Below are positions 44,315 through 54,315 of a stretch of DNA of 64,000 nt, in pieces. Within the stretch, counting starts at the first letter, position 1. Every line of letters starts with the position of its first letter. The notes under the pieces are model-generated. The model saw nothing but the letters and a program-made list of their open reading frames with translations. It did not search any database and was not told the DNA's origin. The DNA is from Desulfobacterales bacterium (GTDB lineage Bacteria > Desulfobacterota > Desulfobacteria > Desulfobacterales > JADGBH01), in NCBI GenBank assembly GCA_015231595.1, contig JADGBH010000008.1, positions 1 through 64,000 on the forward strand. The letters are read 5' to 3'. A program made the position numbers and the translations under genes.

Positions 44315-45727
44315 ATGAAAAAAAACAAATTACTTATCTCGCTGGTCTTAATTATTCTTATTTTATTCAGTTGCAGTGACAATAATGACGATGTTGATAA
44401 TTCTGCCATTGTATTAATGAATTTAGGAGATAGCATTACAAATGGAACACAAAGTGGGAAGAGCAATGTTAGCGAGTTCACTCAAATTAACGGATTTGCT
44501 CAACTATTAGCGGATCAAATAAAAAAAATCCCCAACATCGAAATGACATGGGAAAATCCATTGTTATCAATCGATTTCACAACAAGGATAAGAACAAGAA
44601 AAGATCCAAGCTTTTTACCTTATAATTTAGGCGTTGATGGTCAAGATATAAAAGCTTTATTGGAATCAAAATCGAATAATCCAGATCCGATTTATAATTA
44701 TCAAAAATTACATACAGAAATTGTAAAACCAATTCCTTCTATACTTGGATATGAAGTTAGCCAGTTAGAAGCTGCTGAATATGTCGCTTCCTTGCATCCT
44801 AATAAAAGAAAAATTATTACACTTTTCATTGGAAATAATGATGTGCTTGGAGCTTTATTAGCTGAAAACGGAACAAAAATAACTACAGCAGATATTACTG
44901 CTTATTTAGAATACAAAACTGATGGACATGATTTGGAGTCCATTAAAACAAATCTATCTACTGTAATAACTCGTCTTAGAAACATTCCCCATGCTAATAT
45001 TTTTATTGGAACTATTCCCCATGTGGCTGACGCGTCTTATTTATTCACAGAACAAGATATAGAATCTTTAGCGACATTTACCCATGAAATCCCCGATGTT
45101 ACTGTCCTTGAAAAAGGACAAGCTTTAACTCTTGGAGCAATGATTGGTTTCCCATGCTCAGTTACAACAAGTATTTTTAGAGCTCTAAATACAAATAACG
45201 CTACTCTAAATGCAGTTATTCAAGGAGTAGTTGCTTCAAGTGACGGATTATCGATAAACGAATCTGAAACAAAATTATTTAATGATCGTGTTGATACCAT
45301 TAATAATTATATAAAACAATTCGCTGATGAATATAAAAATGTAACTTTAGTAGATACTGGCTCGTTACTTCATAAAGCGAGTACAGGCGAGCTTAAAGTA
45401 GGAGAACATGTTATATCTCGAACATTTGGAGGTGGACTTACCAGTGTAGATTGTTTTCATCCATCAAATACAACTTATGCAATCATAGCTAATGAGTTCA
45501 TTCAAAAAATAAATGAAGCAAAAATTATTGGAACTATTCCTTCTATAGATACTGCATCCATTTGGGAAAACGATCCATACCGTGATAAAGATGGAGATGG
45601 ATATGTTCCAGGCCCTTCAGACATAAGAATTGTCGCTCCAGAATTATGGTTTATTCTGGATACTGATGATAATGATGCTTCAGTGTTACCAGGTTATGTG
45701 ACAGGAGAAGGATTGCCTTGCCAATAA
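44315..45727 (+). CDS. SGNH/GDSL hydrolase lipoprotein
   Basis: A 470-aa secreted esterase-like protein. The lipobox is FSC after a Leu/Ile-rich signal (LLISLVLIILILFSCS). Block I LGDSIT supplies the catalytic Ser, GNNDVLG is block III, and CFHPSNTTYA holds the C-terminal His. Ending at about residue 445 is a DKDGDGYVPG stretch with a calcium-binding-like Asp pattern. The start is ATG at 44315, because AAAGGAG is 10 nt upstream; an upstream frame begins at 44267 but has no ribosome site. The substrate is an ester of unknown kind. Confidence 0.85.
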   Translation: MKKNKLLISLVLIILILFSCSDNNDDVDNSAIVLMNLGDSITNGTQSGKSNVSEFTQINGFAQLLADQIKKIPNIEMTWENPLLSIDFTTRIRTRKDPSFLPYNLGVDGQDIKALLESKSNNPDPIYNYQKLHTEIVKPIPSILGYEVSQLEAAEYVASLHPNKRKIITLFIGNNDVLGALLAENGTKITTADITAYLEYKTDGHDLESIKTNLSTVITRLRNIPHANIFIGTIPHVADASYLFTEQDIESLATFTHEIPDVTVLEKGQALTLGAMIGFPCSVTTSIFRALNTNNATLNAVIQGVVASSDGLSINESETKLFNDRVDTINNYIKQFADEYKNVTLVDTGSLLHKASTGELKVGEHVISRTFGGGLTSVDCFHPSNTTYAIIANEFIQKINEAKIIGTIPSIDTASIWENDPYRDKDGDGYVPGPSDIRIVAPELWFILDTDDNDASVLPGYVTGEGLPCQ

Positions 45728-45868
45728 CCTTTAAATTCTTTATAAGGAGATAACTATGAATAAAAAATTTACCCTAAAAATATTTAAATTAACTATTACC
45801 TTTAAATTCTTTATAAGGAAATAACTATGAATAAAAAATTTACCCTAAAAATATTTAAATTAACTATT
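45727..45868 (+). repeat. 71-bp tandem duplication spanning a ribosome site and start codon
   Basis: Units 45727-45797 and 45798-45868 are identical except one base (G49 of the first versus A in the second, within the Shine-Dalgarno AAGGAGAT versus AAGGAAAT). Each unit contains an ATG and the first 14 codons of the metalloprotease, so the start region of that gene is doubled. Confidence 0.95.
45756..45824 (+). CDS. 22-codon leader-like reading frame made by the duplication
   Basis: The upstream ATG (45756) has the stronger ribosome site and reads the protease's own first 14 residues, then goes out of register because 71 is not a multiple of 3, stopping at TAA 45822-45824. The genuine start is 2 nt further on at 45827, so translation of the short frame would couple to or compete with the real gene. 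Confidence 0.5.
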   Translation: MNKKFTLKIFKLTITFKFFIRK

Positions 45869-47467
45869 TTTTCCTTAATTTTTCTTGGAATTGTTTCTTT
45901 AGCTCAATCATCTGAATTTCCTCTTATTCAATATGATACACAGGTTATTTATAACGAAGCATTACCGATTAATGTTTTTCCGAGCGCCCATAGATTACGA
46001 ATGATTAATTTGGATCCTATTATTTCTTCGCCCAGCAGACTTTCAAAAGGTGACTCACTTGTTCTAAATCTTTTTCCAGATAAAACATATACTGCTGAAA
46101 TCGACAGAATTATAGTTAATAAAGCAGGAACAATAAGCTTACGAGGCCGTATTCAAGGATATTCATTAGGTTATGTTCTAATATCAACTACTGAAGACCG
46201 TAGTCTCGCAAGTATATGTGTTCCAGAAAAAGGAGAACGTTATCAAATCCAAAGTGATCAAATCACAAAAACACATTTTTTACTTGAACTTAATGTGGCA
46301 GAATTAGATCAAATTGAAGATGGTCCAGCTTTAATTCCTCCGGAATCATATTCAAGAAGTTCTGATAATTCTGATTTAACCGAAGATAAAACTTTAAAGG
46401 GCGCATCTGACAATATAGACGTTATGATTGCGTACACTCCTGCAGCAAAGCAATGGGCTGATACATCTGGAGGAGGAATGGCAAATGTAATTGCTCAAGC
46501 TATGGAAAAAGCACAGATGACTCTCGATAATAGCAATACGCTTTTATCAATGAGCCTTGTCCATTCCGTTGAAATTAACTATACTGAAAGCGGAAGTTCT
46601 AATACGGATCTTTATAGATTAACATTTCATTCCGGATACGATCCTTGGGGATATGAAGGTGAGCCACGCTATATGGATGATATACATCAATTGAGAACCA
46701 ATTACGGAGCAGACTTAGTATCGTTGTTTGCTTTAGTTAGTGATACTGGTGGATTAGGCTGGCTATTAAATACAACGAGCGGATGGCCTGAACTTGGTTT
46801 TTGTTTAGTACGCGTGCAACAAGCTGGGTGGACATATACTCTTGTTCATGAGCTAGGTCATAATATGGGCTTAGGTCATCATAAAGAACAAACTGTTCAG
46901 CCAGGACCAGGTTTATTTAGTTATTCTGCCGGCTGGAGATGGGTAGGAAATGATAGCGGTAAATACTGTTCAGTAATGACTTATGAAAACGGTCAGTATT
47001 TTTCAGATGGACAAACTCATACAAGAGTAGCTTATTTTTCAAATCCAAGTATCTACCATCAAGGCATGGCTACTGGTAATGCCCAAGACGCTGATAACGC
47101 TAGAAATCTTAGAGAAATTAAGAGTACAGTGGCTGCATATAAGCAGATTACTGTATCATCATTATCTGTTACACCTACCACAAAGGCAGTTGAAAATACT
47201 TCTGGAACTTTTAGCGTAACTGTTACATCTAATGTAGCATGGACTGTCTTTGAAAGCTCATCTTGGTTAAGCGTAAGTTCAACATCTGGCTCAAATAACA
47301 GTTCTTTTACTGTAACTTATGATGCTAATACTGGAACTGAAAGAAGTGCAGTTATTACGGTAAGCGGTGGTGGTAAAACAGCTACTGTTACTGTTACACA
47401 AAAAAGTGTGAACACAGAAAAATCATCAGCTTTGCCGGGAGTATTTCTGTTGCTCCTTGATAAATAA
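45827..47467 (+). CDS. Secreted metzincin zinc metalloprotease with BACON-like C-terminal domain
   Basis: A 546-aa exported protease. Signal peptide residues 1-28 (cut near AQSS). An N-terminal propeptide-like region extends to about residue 190. The zinc motif HELGHNMGLGHH (H341, E342, H345, H351) and Met-turn SVMTY (M384) are those of reprolysin/adamalysin-type metzincins. Residues about 453-536 form a BACON/Ig-like domain (SNVAWTVFESSSWLSVSS), often involved in carbohydrate or surface binding. A short hydrophobic tail (GVFLLLL) ends it. Start region doubled by the 71-bp duplication. Confidence 0.85.
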   Translation: MNKKFTLKIFKLTIFSLIFLGIVSLAQSSEFPLIQYDTQVIYNEALPINVFPSAHRLRMINLDPIISSPSRLSKGDSLVLNLFPDKTYTAEIDRIIVNKAGTISLRGRIQGYSLGYVLISTTEDRSLASICVPEKGERYQIQSDQITKTHFLLELNVAELDQIEDGPALIPPESYSRSSDNSDLTEDKTLKGASDNIDVMIAYTPAAKQWADTSGGGMANVIAQAMEKAQMTLDNSNTLLSMSLVHSVEINYTESGSSNTDLYRLTFHSGYDPWGYEGEPRYMDDIHQLRTNYGADLVSLFALVSDTGGLGWLLNTTSGWPELGFCLVRVQQAGWTYTLVHELGHNMGLGHHKEQTVQPGPGLFSYSAGWRWVGNDSGKYCSVMTYENGQYFSDGQTHTRVAYFSNPSIYHQGMATGNAQDADNARNLREIKSTVAAYKQITVSSLSVTPTTKAVENTSGTFSVTVTSNVAWTVFESSSWLSVSSTSGSNNSSFTVTYDANTGTERSAVITVSGGGKTATVTVTQKSVNTEKSSALPGVFLLLLDK

Positions 47468-47476
47468 ATTTTTTAG

Positions 47477-47515
47477 AATGATTGTAGGGGGAAAAGATTC
47501 ACTCCTACAATCATT
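47477..47515. terminator. Terminator-like hairpin between converging genes
   Basis: AATGATTGTAGG (47477-47488) and CCTACAATCATT (47504-47515) form a perfect 12-bp stem. There is no U-run, but it sits exactly between the protease and the converging 47596 gene. It resembles TGTAGGGG-type palindromic repeats. Confidence 0.55.
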
Positions 47516-47595
47516 ATCTATTATCGAGCAAAGTTAAATTAAAACGATTTTAGAATTTTGTATATATGATGGACATTTAATCCCTTTTAGATAAG

Positions 47596-49023
47596 TTATT
47601 GACAAGCATTACATACAACGCCAGCAAGAATCATCTTATGATTGTCAGTCATTCCAGTATAGCCGACTTTAATTAATCCGAATATCACAGCTTTATCTTT
47701 TGCTTTTGAAACAGCAACAATACCAATATCCACGAAATTATTAAAAGAAACTGGACGATAATAAGATTGAATTGTTTTACCAGAAATTTGAAGCGTGGTA
47801 GGTGTATTATCTTTAGATTTAAACGCTATTCCCTTTGCTTCTGGTATTTTAGCCATTTCTGCTTCAGCAGTAGTAAAAATTTCATCAAGAAGCGCTGGAT
47901 CAGATAAATCAAGATTTTTAACCGAATCTGACAAAGGAACAACGCTTATAAATAAACCTTCATACTTCATCATATTCGTAGTATCATTATCAACAAAATA
48001 AATATCGCCTTGTGACTTATCCTTCCATCCTGAAGGAAGATTTGTTGGATATTGAAGAACTTGCGATGATGATGCTACGGTAATTGTTATACTTGCTGTG
48101 CCTATAGCACCTTGACTATCAGTGGCTATGAGATTAATAGTATAAGTTCCTACTTGAATAGCTGCTATAGTATAAGTGCTTCCATAAGCTACAGGAGTAG
48201 AATTACTTCCGAAAATCCAATAAAGTGAGCTTTCTCCTAATTGTCCGTCTTCTTTATCAGATGCGGTTCCAGTAAAAACAACATCATCTCCAGGGTTAAA
48301 TGAAGTTTGAGTAGGAGATGTTATAGTTACTGTTGGTTTGCTATTTCCAGGAGTAGAGGAAGTAACTGAGATAGAAATTGAAGCGGTTCCAGTTGCACCG
48401 TCAGAATCTGTAGCCTTAAGTGTTATCGTATGAGTACCAACGCTAAGAGTATTGACAGAAATGCTTTTTCCCTGACCTATAACTCCTTTTACATTAGAAC
48501 TCCATTCAAGGGAATTGCCTGTAAGATCTCCGTCTTCATCGTCAGCAGCAGAACCGGTAAATGTTATACTCGCGCCTTCAACAAATGACTGACCTGCTTG
48601 AGGGCTTGAAATTGTAGCTTTTGGCGGATTATTTTGAGTAGGAGTTACCGCTTTAATGGTTATTGTAATGGAATCAGTTCCTGTAGAATTTTTACTATCT
48701 TTTGCCATTAATGTAATAACATGCTGACCCACAGCTAAATTAGTTAAAGTAAAATACTGGCCGTTTCCAATTGGACCCGACAGTGAAGATGTCCAGCTAA
48801 GGCCAGAATTAGGCAATGTTCCATCTTCTTGATCTGTGCCAGCACCATTAAAAAATATTGCATCACCTTGATAATAAACTCCATTATCAGCTGGAGATAT
48901 TATTTCAGCAATAGGAGCTTTATTGCTATCACCTCCACTACTACAGCTAAAAACTAAACTCGAAATAAAACAAAGAAGAACAATCAATTTCATAGAATTG
49001 AAAAAGATATCTTTAATTCCCAT
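47596..49023 (-). CDS. Lipoprotein with three Ig/PKD-like repeats
   Basis: A 475-aa exported protein. Signal with lipobox FSCSSG (Cys27). Three Ig-like repeats follow at about 37-129, 133-222 and 227-318, each with 'ITSP/ISSP' start, a 'D.EDG.L' motif and an ending 'T.GTASITITV', the pattern of cadherin/PKD-type surface modules. A separate C-terminal domain (about 325-475) ends in VVCNACQ with a CxxC. The longer start with GGAGG was chosen over the inner ATG. Probably outer-face of the outer membrane. Last gene of the giant lipoprotein/FadL-like set. Confidence 0.7.
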   Translation of the reverse strand: MGIKDIFFNSMKLIVLLCFISSLVFSCSSGGDSNKAPIAEIISPADNGVYYQGDAIFFNGAGTDQEDGTLPNSGLSWTSSLSGPIGNGQYFTLTNLAVGQHVITLMAKDSKNSTGTDSITITIKAVTPTQNNPPKATISSPQAGQSFVEGASITFTGSAADDEDGDLTGNSLEWSSNVKGVIGQGKSISVNTLSVGTHTITLKATDSDGATGTASISISVTSSTPGNSKPTVTITSPTQTSFNPGDDVVFTGTASDKEDGQLGESSLYWIFGSNSTPVAYGSTYTIAAIQVGTYTINLIATDSQGAIGTASITITVASSSQVLQYPTNLPSGWKDKSQGDIYFVDNDTTNMMKYEGLFISVVPLSDSVKNLDLSDPALLDEIFTTAEAEMAKIPEAKGIAFKSKDNTPTTLQISGKTIQSYYRPVSFNNFVDIGIVAVSKAKDKAVIFGLIKVGYTGMTDNHKMILAGVVCNACQ

Positions 49024-49043
49024 AAATTTTTAACCTCCATAGA

Positions 49044-50420
49044 TTACATTGTTAATTTTAAAGAAAAATAGCAACTCATTACATTTCCATTTACTGTATA
49101 ATTATATGATGAATCCTCTTTATTTATTTTTCTTTCAGGCAAATATTGATCTTGGAAAGCAAAGCTTATTCCTATAGGATTCAATACTATTCCAAAAGGA
49201 TCTTTGAATTCAGCACCGCATCCAAAACTTACTATATGTCTATCGCAGTCGAGATAATTTGAAGCTCCTGTTTGTTCAGGCACAGGAGAAGGAACGAATT
49301 GATAACCACCCCAAAGTTTAACGTTAGTAAGTTTAATATCCCCTGATGGCGCCTCTATAGATTCCCGATCTATAACTTTATTATCTTTTATAGTAACCCT
49401 TTCCCATGTGTATAGTATTATATCAGACAGATTCTTTTCGACGCCAATTCTATATAAGATAATATCATCAAATTTAGGACAGCTTCTTCTCATTTCGTAA
49501 GGCACATTGCGTTTAAAATCAGACCATTGTTCCAAAACTATATCAAACTCTATTGTTAAATTATCAAGTGTGTAAGATGCTCCCGCTCTATATGATTTTG
49601 GGTTCCAATAGGCGAGTATTGCTGTGTAAGCGGTTATTGTTGCTACATTATCACCGATATGCAAGTTGATAGGAGCATTAAAAGGATCGATATCTACAGC
49701 AATATCGTCTTTATAGGAAAAACCTAATTTTAAATCCTCAATAGGGCTTATGACGAATCCTACAATTGGGTTCATTTCAGCTTTTAAATCCATCCATATA
49801 TCTTGTTCAGATGGAATAACATCCTTATCTGTAGAAAGATCTTCTGCTGAAATTCCAAGACTTGCTACAGCTTTACCGCCAATCATTGCATGGGCGCCAG
49901 CTCCGAACCATAAAAAATCTTTAAAAATTTCAGACCCAACTCCCATATATATATTAGTCCGCTTTAAAGCTGACCCAAATTGAAGAAATCTTGGTCTGCT
50001 TTCGTCAACATCTTCAACATTAACAAGGCCTAAATCATCTTTTAAAGAAAGGCCAAGCCCAAAAGTTACAGGTACTGGTAATTTAGCTACTTTATTTATA
50101 TCAAAAGCCATATCAATAACAATCATACCCATAGCTAAATCACTATTTTTTGGAGTATCCAATATAGGTCCGCTTATTGTCATTGAAGGCATTGTATATA
50201 AATAAGAAAAACCAAGATAATGTTCTCTTTTCATATCTCCAAGGCCTGCTGGATTGTAATAAATTCCAGAAGAATCATCTACGCTCGCGCATAAAGCTCC
50301 GCCCATAGCCATTCCTTTTGCTCCAAAACCGTAAGTATCAAATAAATCAGCCCATGCTGATCCGCTTATTAAAAAGCACAACACAAAAACTTGGATTAAA
50401 ATTAAATTTGTTTTTTTCAT
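49044..50420 (-). CDS. FadL-like outer-membrane beta-barrel protein
   Basis: A 458-aa outer-membrane porin candidate with a cleavable signal (residues 1-24, ending in SAWA). The N-terminal FGAKGMAMGGALCASVDDSS and YYNPAGLGD stretch is typical of the FadL/OmpP1/TodX family, which moves hydrophobic compounds across the outer membrane. The C-terminus ends 'YFSLKLTM', a barrel-like final strand though without the usual Phe end. Encoded between two lipoproteins, suggesting an envelope assembly. Confidence 0.8.
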   Translation of the reverse strand: MKKTNLILIQVFVLCFLISGSAWADLFDTYGFGAKGMAMGGALCASVDDSSGIYYNPAGLGDMKREHYLGFSYLYTMPSMTISGPILDTPKNSDLAMGMIVIDMAFDINKVAKLPVPVTFGLGLSLKDDLGLVNVEDVDESRPRFLQFGSALKRTNIYMGVGSEIFKDFLWFGAGAHAMIGGKAVASLGISAEDLSTDKDVIPSEQDIWMDLKAEMNPIVGFVISPIEDLKLGFSYKDDIAVDIDPFNAPINLHIGDNVATITAYTAILAYWNPKSYRAGASYTLDNLTIEFDIVLEQWSDFKRNVPYEMRRSCPKFDDIILYRIGVEKNLSDIILYTWERVTIKDNKVIDRESIEAPSGDIKLTNVKLWGGYQFVPSPVPEQTGASNYLDCDRHIVSFGCGAEFKDPFGIVLNPIGISFAFQDQYLPERKINKEDSSYNYTVNGNVMSCYFSLKLTM

Positions 50421-50451
50421 AAGTTTGTTCCTTAGTTATAAAAATATGTTT

Positions 50452-53400
50452 TTATTTAAAGGCATCTGCCATAAACTTTGTCATATAATAAATATCTCTC
50501 CAAAAAGAACCTTCTCCGTATTCAACCATTTCATCTGACGTCATAAACTTTGTAACATCATAGAGAAATTCATCCCAAGTGTATTTAGGATCAGCTTCCA
50601 TTCCTGCAATAAGATAATCAACAAGTCCGCCGGGTTCAAGTGTATTATTAATTAACTTTAATGAATCACTCCAAGTATGTGTCGCATTTAAATGAGTTAA
50701 TGTATCTGATACGTCAATTAAAGCTCTTGTAATAGTTTTTTCACCAGATATATCTGTAATTATTGTTTCTATTCCTTCAGCAGCGGACATCCATTCGCTA
50801 TCAGTCATACTAACAGCGGTAAGATAATCCATAATATTTATAACATTTTCCACAACCATAAAATTAGGGGATAAAACCTCTCCTAAAGTATCAACGCTAA
50901 TATCAAGAACATCCCAATATCGAGGGTTTGCATTTTCATTTTGGGTTTCAAATAAAAGCATTGAAGCTAAACCATAAGGTGCCTTAGAAGCATCATTACT
51001 TGTAGTTACTATTTTGGCAAGGTTATTTAGTATTTTCCATCTGGTCTGCTTCATTTCTGGGCTTCCGAGTATTGTTAAAAGCTCAAGAATTTTGTCAAGG
51101 GCACCGGTTGATTCCATTGCAATCAAAGGCTCAATATATCTTACAAAAGGCATTTGTTGGTCACTATCTACATATAGAGACGTTTCAATTTCTTTTTCTG
51201 AAAGAGGCGCTAGAAGATTTACGACAAAATCAATGGGGCATATAGCTCCACCAAATGCAGCCCTTGCGGCAGCCTGCTGTTGAGGCACAGCTTCAAGAGT
51301 AGGTGGAAGGTCTTTAACTACTTCTAAGTAAGGCTTCAAAAGGCCTATTAGCACAGCGGAAGCAAGTGGGGCTACTGGATTAGCTTTATCTTTATCTTTT
51401 GGATAAGAATAACCTTCGGTATTATAGAATCTCGCATAATTATACGGATTGCCTCTGTCAAGAAATCGCTTACGATCAAATGCTTCATCTGTATAATAAG
51501 GAACTGAATTAAGAACTGCCCATACGTCCCTTAAATCTTGGGGAGTAATATAAAGTTTATTGGTACCTTCCGCTGGATATCCAAGGGGAACAAATTCCTT
51601 AACGAGCGTTACAAGAGGGTCTATAATCCATCTTGGAATATTGGCATCAATAACTCCGTTACTTATTGTTTCTGGTAATGTTTCAAGTAAATTTCCAACT
51701 TCCATGAAAATAAGATCGTTCGCACCTTTAAACTTTACAACAACTATCGGAAGAGTGGTTATTCCCATTTCTCTAATTGCTTCTTCAATAGATTTTCCGA
51801 GTGGAAATCCAAGAGGAGAAATTTTAGGCAAAAACTGGAGAATATCAAGAACACCATATAAATTTCTTCCGGTAAAAAGCCAATCTCCATTATCATAAAC
51901 GTTGTCAAAAGGACCGTTTAAAATACATTCAGCAAGAAGAGCGCATGCTACTCCTGTACCTGTGTTAATAGCTGGGAGAAGAGGTTTTATGAATTTTTTT
52001 TGAGGATTACCTTTTGAATCAACTCCGTCATCAATAAGCATTCCATATTCGCCATATTTTTTTTCACGGCGCATGACTCCATTGCAAAGATCAACACCTT
52101 CTGGCCGTTCATATATTTCAGCCCATAAGATAGCAGCGACAGGAATTTTATCAATTTCTGGCAAAAGCAGCCGTACTAAATTTGTAAATGCCTGCCCATC
52201 TTCAGCATTATTTTCATAAAGATAACTAGAAGTTATAGCAAGTGGAGGACAAAATCTTGCCGCTAACTTTACAATAGCCCTTAAACCTGAAAAATTTTTA
52301 TAAGAAAAAGGTATATCATTGCCCTGAGCATCAACTCCTGTATCTGGTTCATAAAATACGCCGCCGCCAAACTCTCCGTCACCATCTCTTGGAAGCGCAA
52401 AAGGATCATTTTTTATCATTTGCGCAAGGCCTTCATCAGCTTCATCGTAGGAATATCCGTTTTTGGAAACAATATAAACCATTTCTACAACAGAATCCAA
52501 AACTTTTGGCTGCATTAAAAGATGTTTCAAGTTATAACGCATTCTACCATACTGGCCATAACCTGGAAAATTGATTATTGTGTTCCATTCCCCAACTTTT
52601 ATACCTTTTGTCCAGCATCTTTCAAGTATATCTCCGAGCTGGTCTTTATTGTATGTAATATTAAGATTTCTGAAAAGGTCTTTTAATATTGGTTTAAGCT
52701 CTGGATTTCTAAAAAATACTCCAAGATTATAGAACAGTTGCTTCATTGTTTTTTGAACTCTTTTATCATAAATAAGCTCTTTTACACCCACAATCAATTC
52801 TTGGAGACTTCCTTTTGAACCATCTGTAACCTGAATAACAAAATCGTCAATGTCTGCAAAGTCTATAGATGCTGATTCTGTACTTTGCATACCTTTTAAT
52901 TCATTTATGACAGTATCCATGAAATAATTAACCGAATCTTCATCAACAGTAGAAAGATAATCAACAACATCCCTTAAAATATCTATAATGTAATCAACAG
53001 CACCTTCATATTGAGGATTATTTTCATCAAGGGCATCTAATTTATCAAGATAGTCATAAAATGGTTTTTTTTGAGTAGTAGGAAGTTCAAGAAATCGTCT
53101 TGTTATGCCTGCAGTTACTGATAAAAGATCTTGAACGGCTCCTTTTTGACTCATTTCAGCTTCTATTTTAGCGGTAAAAATTCCTTTTGGAACTTTTCCT
53201 CTTGCGTCAAATAGCGGAGGTAATCCATCAAGCATTTTAACAATTGTGTTAGCGTTTTGCTTGTCAGCGAGGAGTTCTCTAAAAAGTTTATTTTCAAACT
53301 CTTCCTTTGTAATAGTTCCATACGTAAATAAAGATTCCATGGCTGGATAATCTTTTAAAAGATCATAAATATCCTTCGGAGCATCAGGCTTGCTTTGATC

Positions 53401-53514
53401 CGATTTTTTCGAGGAAAGGGCTCTTTGATCAGGCGTAATTTCATCGCTACATCCATGAACAAAAAACAAAATAAAATACATTAAAAAAAAGATTATAAAT
53501 TTTTTTAATCTCAT
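50452..53514 (-). CDS. Giant lipoprotein of unknown function, 1020 aa
   Basis: A very large exported lipoprotein with lipobox FVHGCSDE (Cys22). No known catalytic domain is recognised. The chain appears mostly helical with recurring 'LLNNL.K..', 'VVK.L' and 'LI..L..' patterns, and a middle part with 'NLLETLPETISNGVIDANIP'. Such giant lipoproteins occur in Desulfobacterota next to FadL-like proteins. GGAG precedes the ATG. First of the set by transcription, followed 31 nt later by the FadL-like gene, suggesting one transcript. Confidence 0.7.
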   Translation of the reverse strand: MRLKKFIIFFLMYFILFFVHGCSDEITPDQRALSSKKSDQSKPDAPKDIYDLLKDYPAMESLFTYGTITKEEFENKLFRELLADKQNANTIVKMLDGLPPLFDARGKVPKGIFTAKIEAEMSQKGAVQDLLSVTAGITRRFLELPTTQKKPFYDYLDKLDALDENNPQYEGAVDYIIDILRDVVDYLSTVDEDSVNYFMDTVINELKGMQSTESASIDFADIDDFVIQVTDGSKGSLQELIVGVKELIYDKRVQKTMKQLFYNLGVFFRNPELKPILKDLFRNLNITYNKDQLGDILERCWTKGIKVGEWNTIINFPGYGQYGRMRYNLKHLLMQPKVLDSVVEMVYIVSKNGYSYDEADEGLAQMIKNDPFALPRDGDGEFGGGVFYEPDTGVDAQGNDIPFSYKNFSGLRAIVKLAARFCPPLAITSSYLYENNAEDGQAFTNLVRLLLPEIDKIPVAAILWAEIYERPEGVDLCNGVMRREKKYGEYGMLIDDGVDSKGNPQKKFIKPLLPAINTGTGVACALLAECILNGPFDNVYDNGDWLFTGRNLYGVLDILQFLPKISPLGFPLGKSIEEAIREMGITTLPIVVVKFKGANDLIFMEVGNLLETLPETISNGVIDANIPRWIIDPLVTLVKEFVPLGYPAEGTNKLYITPQDLRDVWAVLNSVPYYTDEAFDRKRFLDRGNPYNYARFYNTEGYSYPKDKDKANPVAPLASAVLIGLLKPYLEVVKDLPPTLEAVPQQQAAARAAFGGAICPIDFVVNLLAPLSEKEIETSLYVDSDQQMPFVRYIEPLIAMESTGALDKILELLTILGSPEMKQTRWKILNNLAKIVTTSNDASKAPYGLASMLLFETQNENANPRYWDVLDISVDTLGEVLSPNFMVVENVINIMDYLTAVSMTDSEWMSAAEGIETIITDISGEKTITRALIDVSDTLTHLNATHTWSDSLKLINNTLEPGGLVDYLIAGMEADPKYTWDEFLYDVTKFMTSDEMVEYGEGSFWRDIYYMTKFMADAFK

Positions 53515-53622
53515 ATTAATATCTCCATAAAAATTTAAATGTAAAACTTAATAGCTATTTTTGAAATTTATTATTGCTACAAGCTAATGATTTATCACCT
53601 CCACTTATATTTATCCGATTAT

Positions 53623-54282
53623 TTAAATTATATTTTTTATCAATACTTCTTTTATATTTGCGCTAATTGAAGCGTAAGCATATTGGCCTTTGATAAAATT
53701 ACCAGGATTAATTATTGTAGTCTTTCCGATCGTGTCTATGCTATCGGCTTCATGAATATGGCCGGTAAAACATATAAGAGGATTAAACTTTTCAATAAAA
53801 TTTCTTACAGCTACGCTTCCAACAGATACACCTGTTGAAAGTTTATCACATAGGGTATTAATTGGGGGATTATGGGATAGAAGAATTATTGGATATTCGC
53901 ATGGAAGTTCTTTTGAAGCATCTTTTAAAACTTTTTGAAAACTTTCTTCAGTTACTTCATTTGGAGTTCCGAATGGAGTTTTTAGGGAGCCTCCTAACCC
54001 TATAAATACTACATTATTTATAATTTTAGCTTTACCATGAAGATTTATCCCTTCCTTGTTTAAAAATTCATCAACTTCAGGGAAATCACAATTACCTGAT
54101 ACTGCGAGGATTTGGCTATTTATGCTTTTTATTTGGGATATTATTTCTTTTATTTCTTTTTCTCTTCCAAAATTAGTAATATCTCCACTTAAAAGGACAA
54201 TATCAGCCGATTCAATTTCTTTTTTTATATTTTTTATTTTTGATATATTTCCATGAATATCTGATAAACTTAATATTATCAT
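53623..54282 (-). CDS. Calcineurin-like metallophosphoesterase (YfcE type)
   Basis: A 219-aa cytoplasmic phosphoesterase with the full metal-site set: SLSDIHGN, LLSGDITN, VSGNCDFPE, LSHNPP and GHIHEAD. This fits the small YfcE/MJ0936-type group, whose members act on phosphodiesters or phosphomonoesters. The physiological substrate is not determinable. GGGGAGGGG precedes the ATG. Followed by the TerD-vWA gene on the same strand. Confidence 0.9.
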   Translation of the reverse strand: MIILSLSDIHGNISKIKNIKKEIESADIVLLSGDITNFGREKEIKEIISQIKSINSQILAVSGNCDFPEVDEFLNKEGINLHGKAKIINNVVFIGLGGSLKTPFGTPNEVTEESFQKVLKDASKELPCEYPIILLSHNPPINTLCDKLSTGVSVGSVAVRNFIEKFNPLICFTGHIHEADSIDTIGKTTIINPGNFIKGQYAYASISANIKEVLIKNII

Positions 54283-54315
54283 TTAATATATCCCCTCCCC
54301 AAATTTATTTTTTTC

